A DNA stretch of 16,715 bases from Nitrosomonas eutropha. Its GTDB lineage: Bacteria; Pseudomonadota; Gammaproteobacteria; Burkholderiales; Nitrosomonadaceae. Positions 1-9,200 of this stretch are shown here, piece by piece. The stretch is taken from assembly GCA_014584635.1 (NCBI GenBank), contig JACTML010000032.1, forward strand, positions 1 to 16,715, given 5' to 3'. Position 1 is the stretch's first letter, and each line of letters starts with the position of its first letter. The position numbers were made by a program, and so were the translations under genes. The notes under the pieces were generated by a model. It saw only the letters and a program-made list of their open reading frames with translations, was not told where the DNA came from and made no database searches.

Positions 1-245
1 TCCGGGCTCCACAGAGCAGGATGCCGGTTAATGGCCGGCCGCCGTGAGGCGAGGAACAGGGCCACAGAGACGAGCGTATTAAGTTACGGTGAAACGCGGC
101 AACCTCCATCCGGAGCAAGATCAAATAGGCAGATGATGACGCTGCTCGTCGAGTCTGCGGGTAGATCGCTTGAGCCTGCGGGTAACCACAGGCCTAGAGG
201 AATGACTGTTCACGACAGAACCCGGCTTATCGACCGACTTCCCCC
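1..245 (+). ncRNA. rnpB: RNase P RNA, class A, 5' end cut off by the window
   Basis: This is the catalytic RNA of ribonuclease P, which trims the 5' leader from tRNA precursors. The window opens inside conserved region I (TCCGGGCTCCACAGAGCAGG). Other hallmarks follow in order: the CATCCGGAGCAAGATCAAATAGG region, then GGCCTAGAGGAATGACTG, then the universal ACAGAACCCGGCTTATCG near the 3' end. The final bases (about 228-242) should be the 3' strand of helix P1, whose 5' partner lies before the window, so the 3' end is estimated at about 245. A short ORF across this stretch is incidental. A weak hairpin followed by TTTT (AACCA/TGGTT, about 262-278) could be its terminator. Confidence 0.95.
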
Positions 246-485
246 TCTTCGAGAGCATAAGAACCATTGACTGGTTTTACCTCCTGCGAAACCTGACCTT
301 GCATATCCCCCCTATAGTGATCAGAAACTGAGTGTTGCGGAGATCCCCTGAACAGGGTCCTGTAACATGGATTTTCTGCAGCAAGATCCTGTCAAAAAAC
401 GAGCTGAACAGCAATAGTTTTATGCCTGAAAAGCACTGTCGGCAAGCCTTGGCTGGCTTTGATTGCATCGCTTCATTTTTTCTGG
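246..485. other. Intergenic region between rnpB and the nrd promoter
   Basis: I see no convincing gene here. The stretch contains a weak hairpin with a short T run directly after rnpB and a small perfect inverted repeat CCCTG-AA-CAGGG at 346-357 without a following T tract. A leftward ORF of 87 codons (277-540) covers it, but it has no recognisable motif and runs through the nrd regulatory sites, so I treat it as chance. Confidence 0.5.
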
Positions 486-515
486 TTGACAATGGCATTC
501 CACTATAGATACCAT
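486..515 (+). promoter_or_regulatory. Putative sigma-70 promoter of nrdAB
   Basis: A perfect -35 hexamer TTGACA lies at 486-491. The best-placed -10 is TACCAT at 510-515 after an 18-bp spacer (4 of 6 consensus bases). The upstream NrdR-like box covers the spacer and -10 and the stronger box lies just downstream, which is the layout expected for repression of this promoter. The -10 is only moderate, so the exact start point is uncertain. Confidence 0.5.
500..515 (+). promoter_or_regulatory. NrdR box 1 (weaker, upstream)
   Basis: The 16-mer CCACTATAGATACCAT matches about 11 of 16 positions of the NrdR consensus acaCWAtATaTWGtgt, best in its left half. Alone it would be unconvincing. It starts exactly 32 bp before the strong box at 532, and paired NrdR boxes are normally about three helical turns apart. 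Confidence 0.55.
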
Positions 516-531
516 TACTCATCTTCATAAA

Positions 532-547
532 CCACAACATATTGTGG
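532..547 (+). promoter_or_regulatory. NrdR box 2 (strong, downstream)
   Basis: CCACAACATATTGTGG lies within a 22-bp inverted repeat (529-550) with perfect 9-bp arms AAACCACAA/TTGTGGTTT. It matches the NrdR consensus at all the strongly conserved positions (CAA...ATATTGTG). NrdR is the ATP-cone repressor that senses ATP/dATP and represses ribonucleotide reductase operons in most bacteria. The site is about 100 bp before the nrdA start codon, fitting repression of nrdAB. Confidence 0.8.
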
Positions 548-647
548 TTTAACCAACCTGATGGTTAATGCAGTTTTCGTCGTAATCACTTGTTTTTAGT
601 TGTTTTTCAATCAGTCATTCAATTCGCTTGAGCAGGAGAAATTCATC

Positions 648-3527
648 ATGCAGCTTGCCACAGACAGCGCTTTATCTCCCCCCGTTCCGCAGCAGGATTT
701 TCTGGAAACAATGACCGATTTGCCGGTGGCGCGACAGGATTTTTCGCAATACAAGGTTATTCGTCGTAATGGCGCAGTGGTCGCGTTTGAACCGGTCAAG
801 ATTTCTATCGCAATGACCAAGGCGTTTATCGCAGTACGGGGCGGGCAAAGTGCGGTTTCGTCCAGTATGCGCGAAATTGTGGCGCGGCTGACTGATGAAG
901 TCATCCATGCGCTGACCCGTCGTCGTCCGGAGGGTGGCACGTTCCACATTGAGGATATTCAGGATCAGGTGGAATTGGGATTGATGCGTTCGGGTGACCA
1001 TGATGTGGCGCGTGCTTATGTGCTGTACCGTGAAGAACGGGCACGTGAGCGGGCAAAACAGCAGAAAGAACAATCGGTTTCCACGCAAACGGTAGTTTTG
1101 CATGTGGTGGAAAACGGGCGCAGCATTCCGCTGGATCTGGCCCGGCTGACAGCGCGTATTCAGTCTGCCTGCCAGCAGTTGGGAGATGTTGTTCATGCCG
1201 AGCTGATCGTTAAGGCAATGCTGCGGGATTTGTATGATGGTGTGCCTGCAGAAGAAATCAGAAAATCCGCTATTTTGTCGGCACGCGCACTTATTGAGAA
1301 AGAACCGGCTTACAGTTTTGTGACTGCCCGGTTGCTGCTGGACAATATTCGTCATGAAGTGCTGGGCGAGGAAGTCGCACATGAAGCGATGCAATCACGC
1401 TATGCGGATTATTTTCCGGGATTTGTCCAGCAGGGGATTGAAGCCGGGTTACTGGATGAGCGACTGGGTCAGTTTGATCTGGCGCGACTGGCGGAAACAC
1501 TGGTGGCAGATCGTGATCTGCAGTTCGGCTATCTTGGTTTGCAAACCTTGTACGACCGCTACTTTTTGCATATTTCCGAGCGGCGTATTGAATTGCCGCA
1601 GGCGTTTTTCATGCGGGTAGCCATGGGGCTGGCTCTGAACGAGATTGATCGTGAAGCACGTGCGATCGAGTTTTATCATCTCCTCTCGAAGTTTGACTTT
1701 ATGAGCTCAACGCCAACGCTGTTTAATTCCGGCACACGCCGTTCACAGCTTTCCTCCTGTTACCTGAGTACCGTGCCGGACAGTCTGGATGGTATTTACG
1801 AAGCGATCAAGGAAAATGCACTGCTTTCCAAATTCGCAGGTGGGCTGGGTAATGACTGGACGCCGGTGCGGGCGATGGGCGCGCGTATCAAGGGGACCAA
1901 CGGCAAATCGCAGGGGGTGGTGCCTTTTCTCAAAGTGGTATCCGATACAGCAGTGGCGGTCAATCTGGGAGGGAAACGCAAGGGAGCGGTATGCGCGTAT
2001 CTGGAAACCTGGCATCTGGATATCGAGGAATTTCTGGAGTTGCGCAAGAACACCGGGGATGACCGCCGCCGTACCCATGACATGAATACGGCTGTCTGGG
2101 TGCCGGATCTGTTTGTCAAACGTATGCTGGATGATCAGGAGTGGACATTGTTTTCACCTTCTGACACACCGGATCTGCACGAAAAATATGGTCAGGCGTT
2201 TGAAGCAGCCTATGTTGCCTATGAAGAACAGGCAGCACGCGGCGAATTGACGCTGTATAAACGTATTCCGGCCAAGCAGCTGTGGCGCAAGATGCTGACC
2301 ATGCTGTTTGAAACCGGCCATCCGTGGATTACCTTCAAGGATCCATGCAATATTCGCTCACCGCAAAATCATGTGGGCGTGGTGCATAGCTCCAATTTAT
2401 GCACGGAAATTACGCTGAATACCAGCGACAAGGAAATCGCTGTGTGCAACTTGGGCTCAGTTAACCTGCCGGCACATGTGGTTGATGGCCAGCTGGATCT
2501 GGCTAAACTCAAGCAGACGGTTACAACTGCCATGCGTATGCTCGACAATGTAATCGACATCAATTTCTACGCAGTGGCAAAAGCGCGCAATGCCAATTTG
2601 CGCCATCGTCCGGTTGGACTGGGGATCATGGGGTTCCAGGATTGTCTGCATAAACTGGGAATTTCCTATGCTTCCCAGGAAGCGGTGGAATTTGCTGATC
2701 GTTCCATGGAAGCGGTGGCCTATCATGCTTACTGGGCATCCACTGAACTGGCAGAAGAGCGCGGTACCTATGCCACTTATCGCGGCAGTTTGTGGGATCG
2801 CGGTATCCTGCCGCAGGATTCATTAGCGCTTCTGGCAGAAGAACGCGGTGGTTATCTGGAAGCAGATATGACATCCACACTGGATTGGACGCCTTTACGC
2901 GAGCGCATCAGGCAACATGGCATGCGTAATTCCAACTGTCTGGCCATTGCACCGACAGCCACCATTGCTAACATTATTGGGGTTTCGGCCAGTATTGAAC
3001 CGACTTATCAGAATTTGTATGTCAAATCCAATCTTTCCGGTGAATTTACGATTGTCAATCAGTGGCTGGTCAATGCTCTGAAAAAACAGGATCTGTGGGA
3101 TGAAGTCATGATTGCAGATCTTAAACATTACGATGGGGCTGCCAGCAAGATTGATCGCATTCCCGGAAACCTGCGTGCGTTATATGTAACCGCATTCGAG
3201 ATTGATCCGCGCTGGCTGGTGGAAGCAGCTGCCAGAAGACAGAAATGGATTGATCAGGCGCAGTCGCTCAATCTGTATATGGCGGGTGCTTCCGGTAAGA
3301 AAATGGATGCGCTGTACCAGCTGGCCTGGTTGCGCGGCCTGAAAACAACCTATTACTTGCGCGCGCTGGGTGCGACGACCGCAGAAAAATCAACGGTGCA
3401 TACCGGCACATTGAATGCCGTTCCTTCACAACAACAAGATGGTTATACGGGCAGCAGCTCAGGACAGAGCCATTCAGTCGTCAAGCAATGTGCGATTGAC
3501 GATCCGGAATGTGAGGCTTGCCAGTAA
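648..3527 (+). CDS. nrdA: Class Ia ribonucleoside-diphosphate reductase, alpha subunit
   Basis: This is the large catalytic subunit, which reduces ribonucleoside diphosphates to deoxyribonucleotides for DNA synthesis. I start it at ATG 648 (959 aa) because AGGAGA at 634-639 is well spaced; an in-frame TTG at 600 lacks a ribosome site. Two ATP-cone regulatory domains come first (about residues 35-125 from YKVIRRNG, and 149-240 from VVLHVVENG), as in Pseudomonas-type NrdA. The ten-stranded barrel follows. Active-site residues are visible: Cys371 (SSCYLS) and Cys600 (AVCNLG) as the redox pair, Asn583-Leu-Cys585-Thr-Glu587 with the thiyl cysteine, the PTATI phosphate-binding motif, and Tyr902-Tyr903 for radical transfer. 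The C-terminal tail ends CEAC-Q (Cys955, Cys958), the shuttle cysteines. nrdB follows 39 bp later in the same operon. Regulation is probably by NrdR and by allosteric nucleotides at the cones. Confidence 0.97.
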   Translation: MQLATDSALSPPVPQQDFLETMTDLPVARQDFSQYKVIRRNGAVVAFEPVKISIAMTKAFIAVRGGQSAVSSSMREIVARLTDEVIHALTRRRPEGGTFHIEDIQDQVELGLMRSGDHDVARAYVLYREERARERAKQQKEQSVSTQTVVLHVVENGRSIPLDLARLTARIQSACQQLGDVVHAELIVKAMLRDLYDGVPAEEIRKSAILSARALIEKEPAYSFVTARLLLDNIRHEVLGEEVAHEAMQSRYADYFPGFVQQGIEAGLLDERLGQFDLARLAETLVADRDLQFGYLGLQTLYDRYFLHISERRIELPQAFFMRVAMGLALNEIDREARAIEFYHLLSKFDFMSSTPTLFNSGTRRSQLSSCYLSTVPDSLDGIYEAIKENALLSKFAGGLGNDWTPVRAMGARIKGTNGKSQGVVPFLKVVSDTAVAVNLGGKRKGAVCAYLETWHLDIEEFLELRKNTGDDRRRTHDMNTAVWVPDLFVKRMLDDQEWTLFSPSDTPDLHEKYGQAFEAAYVAYEEQAARGELTLYKRIPAKQLWRKMLTMLFETGHPWITFKDPCNIRSPQNHVGVVHSSNLCTEITLNTSDKEIAVCNLGSVNLPAHVVDGQLDLAKLKQTVTTAMRMLDNVIDINFYAVAKARNANLRHRPVGLGIMGFQDCLHKLGISYASQEAVEFADRSMEAVAYHAYWASTELAEERGTYATYRGSLWDRGILPQDSLALLAEERGGYLEADMTSTLDWTPLRERIRQHGMRNSNCLAIAPTATIANIIGVSASIEPTYQNLYVKSNLSGEFTIVNQWLVNALKKQDLWDEVMIADLKHYDGAASKIDRIPGNLRALYVTAFEIDPRWLVEAAARRQKWIDQAQSLNLYMAGASGKKMDALYQLAWLRGLKTTYYLRALGATTAEKSTVHTGTLNAVPSQQQDGYTGSSSGQSHSVVKQCAIDDPECEACQ

Positions 3528-3566
3528 ATACCAGGAGTTTTTCCAGATAATGCAAGGAGCAGAATA

Positions 3567-4703
3567 ATGTTGAATTTTGAAGACAAAGTGTTACAACCCG
3601 GAAATATTCCGACAGGTATTCCAGTGCACAAACTGGCTGCTGAACAGCAGGCGTTCGCGGAGGATACTCCGGCAGAAAATAACCATCGCCGGGTTTCAGT
3701 AGAAGATAAGCGGATCATCAACTGCCAGGCGGATGTTAATCAGCTGGTGCCATTTAAGTATAAATGGGCGTGGGAAAAATATCTGGCAGCTTGTGCCAAT
3801 CACTGGATGCCGCAGGAAATCAACATGACGCGGGATATCGCTCTGTGGAAGGATCCCCACGGCCTGACTGAAGATGAGCGTCGTATCGTCAAGCGAAATC
3901 TCGGCTTTTTTGTTACGGCGGATTCACTGGCTGCCAATAATATTGTGCTGGGAACCTATCGCCATATCACTAACCCGGAATGCCGCCAATATCTGTTGCG
4001 TCAGGCATTCGAGGAAGCGATTCATACGCATGCCTATCAGTACATTGTGGAATCCATTGGGCTGGATGAAAGTGAAATTTTTAATGCCTATCACGAGATT
4101 AAATCCATTCGTGACAAGGATGAGTTCCTGATTCCCTTCATTGATACGCTGACCAATCCCGCCTTTCAAACCGGCACGATGGAAACCGATCAGCAGCTGC
4201 TGAAAAGCCTGATCGTATTCGCCTGCATTATGGAAGGGCTGTTCTTCTATGTCGGGTTTGTGCAGATTCTGGCGCTGGGCCGGCAAAACAAGATGACCGG
4301 AGCGGCCGAGCAGTATCAGTATATTTTGCGGGATGAATCCATGCATTGTAATTTTGGCATTGATGTCATTAACCAGATCAAGCTGGAAAATCCGCATTTG
4401 TGGACTCGTGAATTCCGTGAAGAAATCAATGCATTAATGCATCGGGCAGTGGAGCTGGAGTATCGCTATGCTGAAGACACCATGCCGCGTGGTGTACTGG
4501 GGCTGAATGCGCCCATGTTCAAGGAATATCTGCGTTTTATTATCAGCCGTCGCAGCCACCAGATCGGACTGGATCCGCTTTTTCCTGAAGCAACCAATCC
4601 CTTCCCGTGGATGTCGGAAATGATGGATTTGAAAAAAGAAAAGAATTTTTTTGAAACCCGTGTAATTGAGTATCAGACGGGAGGCGTATTGAGTTGGGAT
4701 TAA
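3567..4703 (+). CDS. nrdB: Class Ia ribonucleoside-diphosphate reductase, beta subunit
   Basis: This is the 378-aa radical-generating partner of NrdA. A good ribosome site (AAGGAGC) precedes ATG 3567. The di-iron ligands can be read off: Asp119 (TADSLAANN), Glu150 and His153 (EEAIHTHAY), Glu223 (CIMEGLFFY), Glu257 and His260 (RDESMH). Tyr157, seven residues after Glu150, is in the position of the stable tyrosyl radical, so this is not a Chlamydia-like Phe variant. The C-terminal tail [14 protein letters not shown] carries the Tyr used to pass the radical to NrdA. It is co-transcribed with nrdA and followed by a terminator at 4759-4811. Confidence 0.97.
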   Translation: MLNFEDKVLQPGNIPTGIPVHKLAAEQQAFAEDTPAENNHRRVSVEDKRIINCQADVNQLVPFKYKWAWEKYLAACANHWMPQEINMTRDIALWKDPHGLTEDERRIVKRNLGFFVTADSLAANNIVLGTYRHITNPECRQYLLRQAFEEAIHTHAYQYIVESIGLDESEIFNAYHEIKSIRDKDEFLIPFIDTLTNPAFQTGTMETDQQLLKSLIVFACIMEGLFFYVGFVQILALGRQNKMTGAAEQYQYILRDESMHCNFGIDVINQIKLENPHLWTREFREEINALMHRAVELEYRYAEDTMPRGVLGLNAPMFKEYLRFIISRRSHQIGLDPLFPEATNPFPWMSEMMDLKKEKNFFETRVIEYQTGGVLSWD

Positions 4704-4758
4704 AATGCTGATCAATCGATTGCCGATTGAAAAAATGATGTAAAATGTTAAACGGGCC

Positions 4759-4811
4759 GGCTGGTTCACTTTAAAAATTCAAAAATAGAGGTGACCAGCC
4801 CTTTTTATTTT
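4759..4811 (+). terminator. Intrinsic terminator after nrdB
   Basis: GGCTGGTTCAC (4759-4769) pairs with GTGACCAGCC (4791-4800) with one bulged base and a 21-nt AT-rich loop. CTTTTTATTTT follows at once. It sits about 55 bp after the nrdB stop. The loop is longer than ideal but stem plus T tract is convincing. Confidence 0.75.
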
Positions 4812-4852
4812 CAGATAAAAATTATGCGAGCGCACCGTTCATTTTATTCAGG

Positions 4853-6244
4853 ATGAAGACAAAATCGAATTCCATGGTGGCATTAATTGTCGCAGTAGTA
4901 TTGATTTCTCTCTCTGTTACGGTACAAGCAGATAAGCCTTTAGAAAAAAATAACAATAACAGCATTACCGTCCTGCAAACAAAACCGTATCAGGCACAAT
5001 CTCGTAATCAGCAGGATGATCTGTGGGCACGTGTGCGAACCGGATTTTCCCTGACGAGCACTCAGAGCCGCGAAATCCAGCATCACGAAAATAACTTCAG
5101 TAAAAGCCAGCAGTTTATCGATCGCATCGTTGAGCGCAGTCAGCGTTATCTGTTTTACATCATGGAAGAAGTAGAGCGGCGTCACATGCCGGCCGAAATT
5201 GCACTGCTGCCGATTGTCGAAAGCGCTTTTGATCCGGAAGCCTACTCACACAGGCATGCAGCAGGGTTATGGCAATTTGTGCCTTCAACTGCAAAAGCAT
5301 TTGGACTGGAACAAAACTGGTGGCATGACGAACGGCGTGACATCATTGCGGCTACGCAGGCTGCGCTGGATTATCTGCAGATGCTCCACAAAATGTTTGG
5401 TAACTGGAAACTGGCACTGGCCGCATACAACTGGGGCCAGGGATCGCTGAAAAAGGCAATTGACGAAAACCACGGTGGAAATAAATCAATCAGTTATCGA
5501 CATATCAATCTTCCCGCCGAGACCAGAAATTACGTTTCCAAGCTGATTGCCATCAGGAATATTATTGCCCATCCCCGCCGTTACGGTATCCGGCTGAAAC
5601 CCATCCCGAACCGGCCTTATTTCGAACAGATTACCATTACCCAGCAGATCGATGTTCAGCTGGCTGCCAGGCTGGCTGGAATTTCGGAAAATGAATTCAA
5701 CGCACTGAACCCGGCGTATCACCGGCCGGTTATCAGAGGGGAAGAATCTCCACGTACCTTGCTGCTGCCTGCTGCCAAAATCAAGACGTTTGTAGATAAT
5801 CTGGAGAGTTACGACAAGGTACTGGTTTCATGGCGTGTCTATCAGATACAGTCAGCCGATACTTTGCAGAGTTTATCCAGCCGGTACCGTATTTCTGTTG
5901 CCAAACTGGCTGAGATCAATGGTATTTCCGCGCGGGCAGCCCTGAAAAAAGGACAGACATTGCTTGTGCCGCGTGATGGTAACGGCATCAGGGAGAGAAC
6001 CTATCTGGCATACAACAACCTGCTCAAGACATCAGCGGGTCTTCCGGCATCGGCCAGATCGCCCAGAACCGAGCACCTTGTCTATATCGTCAGGAAAGGG
6101 GATACGCTGCAGGCGATTGCCAGACGTTACGGGATTGATATTAATAGCGTCCGCTCATCCAACAAAGGAAGTGATCGACTTTCCATCGGGCAGAAACTGA
6201 CGCTCAAGCTGGCTGTCCCCTTCAACAGGCCTTATTCCTCCTGA
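4853..6244 (+). CDS. mltD: Membrane-bound lytic murein transglycosylase D-like protein with two LysM domains
   Basis: This 463-aa periplasmic enzyme should cleave the MurNAc-GlcNAc bond of peptidoglycan with 1,6-anhydro ring formation. Residues 1-26 form a signal sequence (hydrophobic MVALIVAVVLISLSV, cut after VQA). The SLT/GH23 domain spans about 105-215, with catalytic Glu123 in LPIVESAFDP, then the hallmark AAGLWQFVPSTAKAFGL and LALAAYNWGQG. Two peptidoglycan-binding LysM repeats lie near 328-372 and 411-454 (VRKGDTLQAIARRYG). E. coli MltD is a lipoprotein; here the signal sequence has no lipobox cysteine, so the protein is probably soluble or held by its signal anchor. The ribosome site is poor (AGGATG abuts the start), and Met8 is a possible alternative start. 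The last 13 bp overlap the end of the convergent carboxylase gene. Confidence 0.92.
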   Translation: MKTKSNSMVALIVAVVLISLSVTVQADKPLEKNNNNSITVLQTKPYQAQSRNQQDDLWARVRTGFSLTSTQSREIQHHENNFSKSQQFIDRIVERSQRYLFYIMEEVERRHMPAEIALLPIVESAFDPEAYSHRHAAGLWQFVPSTAKAFGLEQNWWHDERRDIIAATQAALDYLQMLHKMFGNWKLALAAYNWGQGSLKKAIDENHGGNKSISYRHINLPAETRNYVSKLIAIRNIIAHPRRYGIRLKPIPNRPYFEQITITQQIDVQLAARLAGISENEFNALNPAYHRPVIRGEESPRTLLLPAAKIKTFVDNLESYDKVLVSWRVYQIQSADTLQSLSSRYRISVAKLAEINGISARAALKKGQTLLVPRDGNGIRERTYLAYNNLLKTSAGLPASARSPRTEHLVYIVRKGDTLQAIARRYGIDINSVRSSNKGSDRLSIGQKLTLKLAVPFNRPYSS

Positions 6245-9200
6245 ACAATCAGCAGTAGCTGGCCGGAACATACGTAATCTCCCTGTTTGCAGCTGATTTG
6301 CTGCACAACCCCGCTGACAGGCGCGCTCAGGGTGATTTCCATTTTCATGGATTCAATGATAATAACCGGATCCCCGGTACTAACTGTCTGTCTGGTTTCA
6401 ATCAATAGTCGCCATACAGTACCGGTTACATCCGAACTGACGGCATGCGCGCCATCTGGCAGGCTGATTTCATTTTTGGCGCAAGCATAATCAAGCATAT
6501 CTTCGTCATTACTCTGCTGTACACCTTCTCTCTGCCAGCGTTCGCGTTCGGCTTCAAATGCTTGTTGCTGCCGGGATTTGAATGCCCTGATACTGTCTGC
6601 GTGCTGCTGCAAAAATGCCTGATAGGTGCGCAGACTGAAGATGGTCTCTTCCGTGCGCAGTGTGAAACGCCCTGTAATAAAATCCTGGCGTAATTCCAGC
6701 AGTTCGCGCTCTGAAACGGGATAAAAGCGGATCTGGTCGAAAAAACGCAACAGCCATGGCTTGCCGGCAACAAAGTCGCGTGTCTGACGATAACGGTTCC
6801 ACATTTGTACCGTTCGTCCGACAAATTGATAGCCGCCCGGGCCTTCCATGCCGTAAATACAAAGATACGCTCCGCCAATTCCCACGGCATTTTCCGGTGT
6901 CCAGGTGCGTGCAGGATTGTATTTGGTGGTAACGAGGCGATGGCGAGGATCAACCGGTGTGGCAACGGGTGCACCCAGATAAACATCTCCCAGTCCCATC
7001 ACCAGGTAGCTGGCATCAAAAACAATACGTTTGACGGCTTCAATATTTTCCAGCCCGTTCATGCGGCGAATAAATTCAATGTTGCTTGGACACCAAGGCG
7101 CATCCGACCGGACCGATTGCATGTACTTTTCGATTGCCAGCCGTGTGGCAGCGTCATCCCAGGAGAGAGGGAGGTGGACAATACGCGAAGGAATTTCCAT
7201 ATCATCGATAGCCGGCAAATCCTGTTCGGCGGCGATGAGCCGGTTCAATAACCGGTCGCGTGCCAGCAGTCGTGAATCGTAATGGATCTGCAAAGAACGA
7301 ATACCGGGGGTAATATCAAGAATTCCAGGCAAATCTTTCTGGTCGATACGCTGCTGTAACCAGGTCATCAGGGCGTGCGCGCGAAAATGCAGTGCAATAT
7401 CGAGTATCGGTTCGCCGTATTCAATCAGCAGATATTTGTCTCCTGACTGTCGATATACCACCTGCACCTGCCCGTTATCGGCCGGGATCCGGTGTAATAC
7501 CGGGTTTCCTCGCCCGGTCGGAAGTGCTGGAATATCCGCTGCTGCACGTGTGAAGATATCCGGCTCGCGGATCATTTTATCCTGCTGCTGTTCCAGCAGG
7601 AGCGCGTGTTCGGTGGTGAGCGGATAAAAACGTACGCTGTCGCCCGGTTTGAGCTGACCTGTCTTCCATAGTTCTGCCTGGGCGATTACGGCCGGGCAGA
7701 CGAAGCCACCCAGACTGGGGCCATCCGGACCCAGGATGATAGGCATATCACCAGTAAAATCTATTGTGCCGACTGCATAAGCATTGTCATGAATATTGGA
7801 GGGATGCAGTCCGGCTTCTCCGCCATCCTTGCGTGCCCATTGCGGTTTGGGACCAATCAAGCGCACGCCGGTGCGGCTGGAGTTATGGTGCACCTTCCAG
7901 TCAGTTGCGAAAAATGTATCAATATCGTCTTCAGTAAAGAAATCCGGTGCACCGTGCGGGCCATATAACACGCCTATTTCCCACTGATGGGTGTAATGCG
8001 GGATACATTCGGCTGGCAGTGTTCCGGTTGCCGTTTCCCTGGCAGGCAAAATACGCAACACATCGCCGGCACGCAGTGCGCGTCCGGCATGTCCACCGAA
8101 TTGTCCCAATGTAAAGGTGGATTTACTGCCTAGATAATCCGGCACCTGAATCCCGCCCTGAACCGCGAAGTAGGCGCGACTGCCAGACTGCTGAATTTTG
8201 CCGAATCGCAGTAGCGCGCCTGCCGGAATAAAATGAGATCGCCATTGCTCCAGCGACTTATCATCCAGCCAAATGTCAATTGGTGCGCCACATACAGCAA
8301 TGAGAGCGTTACAGTTGAATCGTAGCGTGGGTCCGGACAAGGTAATCTCCAGTCCAGCTGCTTCATCCGGATTACCAGCCAGTCGATTGGCCAGACGAAA
8401 CGCCAGGCTGTCCATCGGTCCGGAAGGCGGCACACCCACATTCCAGTAACCTGTTCTGCCCGGATAATCCTGTACGGTTGTCTGCACACCGGCGTTGAGC
8501 ACATCCAGAGAAGAGGGTTGATAATAGAATCCGGCAAGGTATTTCGTATTAACCTGTCCGCTACGGAATACCATGCCGGACAATACCTGTTTGAGATAAT
8601 CCAGATTGGTTTCAATGCCGTAGAGCGTGGTTTGATTCAGCGCGGCAATCAGATGGTCGATTGCCTGATCGCGATCGGCCGCATGCACGATAATTTTGGC
8701 CAGCATCGGGTCGTAAAAAGCGGAGACTTCGCATCCTGCATCCACCCAGGTTTCAATCCGTGCAGTTGCCGGAAAATCAACTGCACTCAGCAAGCCACTG
8801 GAGGGCTGAAAATTTTTTGCAGGATTTTCCGCGTACACACGCGCCTGAATGGCAGCACCTTGTGGCTGAATAGTGAATGATGCCAGCGATGGCAATGCAT
8901 CAGCGCCCAGCAGAACCATCCACTCGACCAGATCAATACCGGTCGCCATTTCAGTTACCCCATGCTCCACTTGCAGCCGGGTGTTGACTTCCAGAAAATA
9001 AAACCGGTCAGCTTCCGCGTCATACACATATTCCACTGTGCCGGCGGACCGGTACTGCACTGATTTCATCAGACGTACCGCCGTTTCCTGCAGTGCTGTA
9101 CGAGTTGATGAAGACAAACCGGGGGCCGGTGTTTCTTCAATAACCTTCTGATTACGCCGCTGCATGGAGCAATCACGTTCCCCCAGCGCAATTACATTTC

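Noticed and set aside
277..540. Leftward 87-codon ORF upstream of nrdA
   Set aside because: No recognisable motif; its start lies inside the NrdR palindrome and it runs antisense to the nrd promoter.
600..647. Upstream TTG start extending nrdA by 16 codons
   Set aside because: No ribosome site precedes the TTG, whereas ATG 648 has AGGAGA at the right distance and gives a normal NrdA N-terminus.
672..1394. Long minus-strand ORF inside nrdA
   Set aside because: It is antisense to an unambiguous conserved gene and its translation shows no family features.
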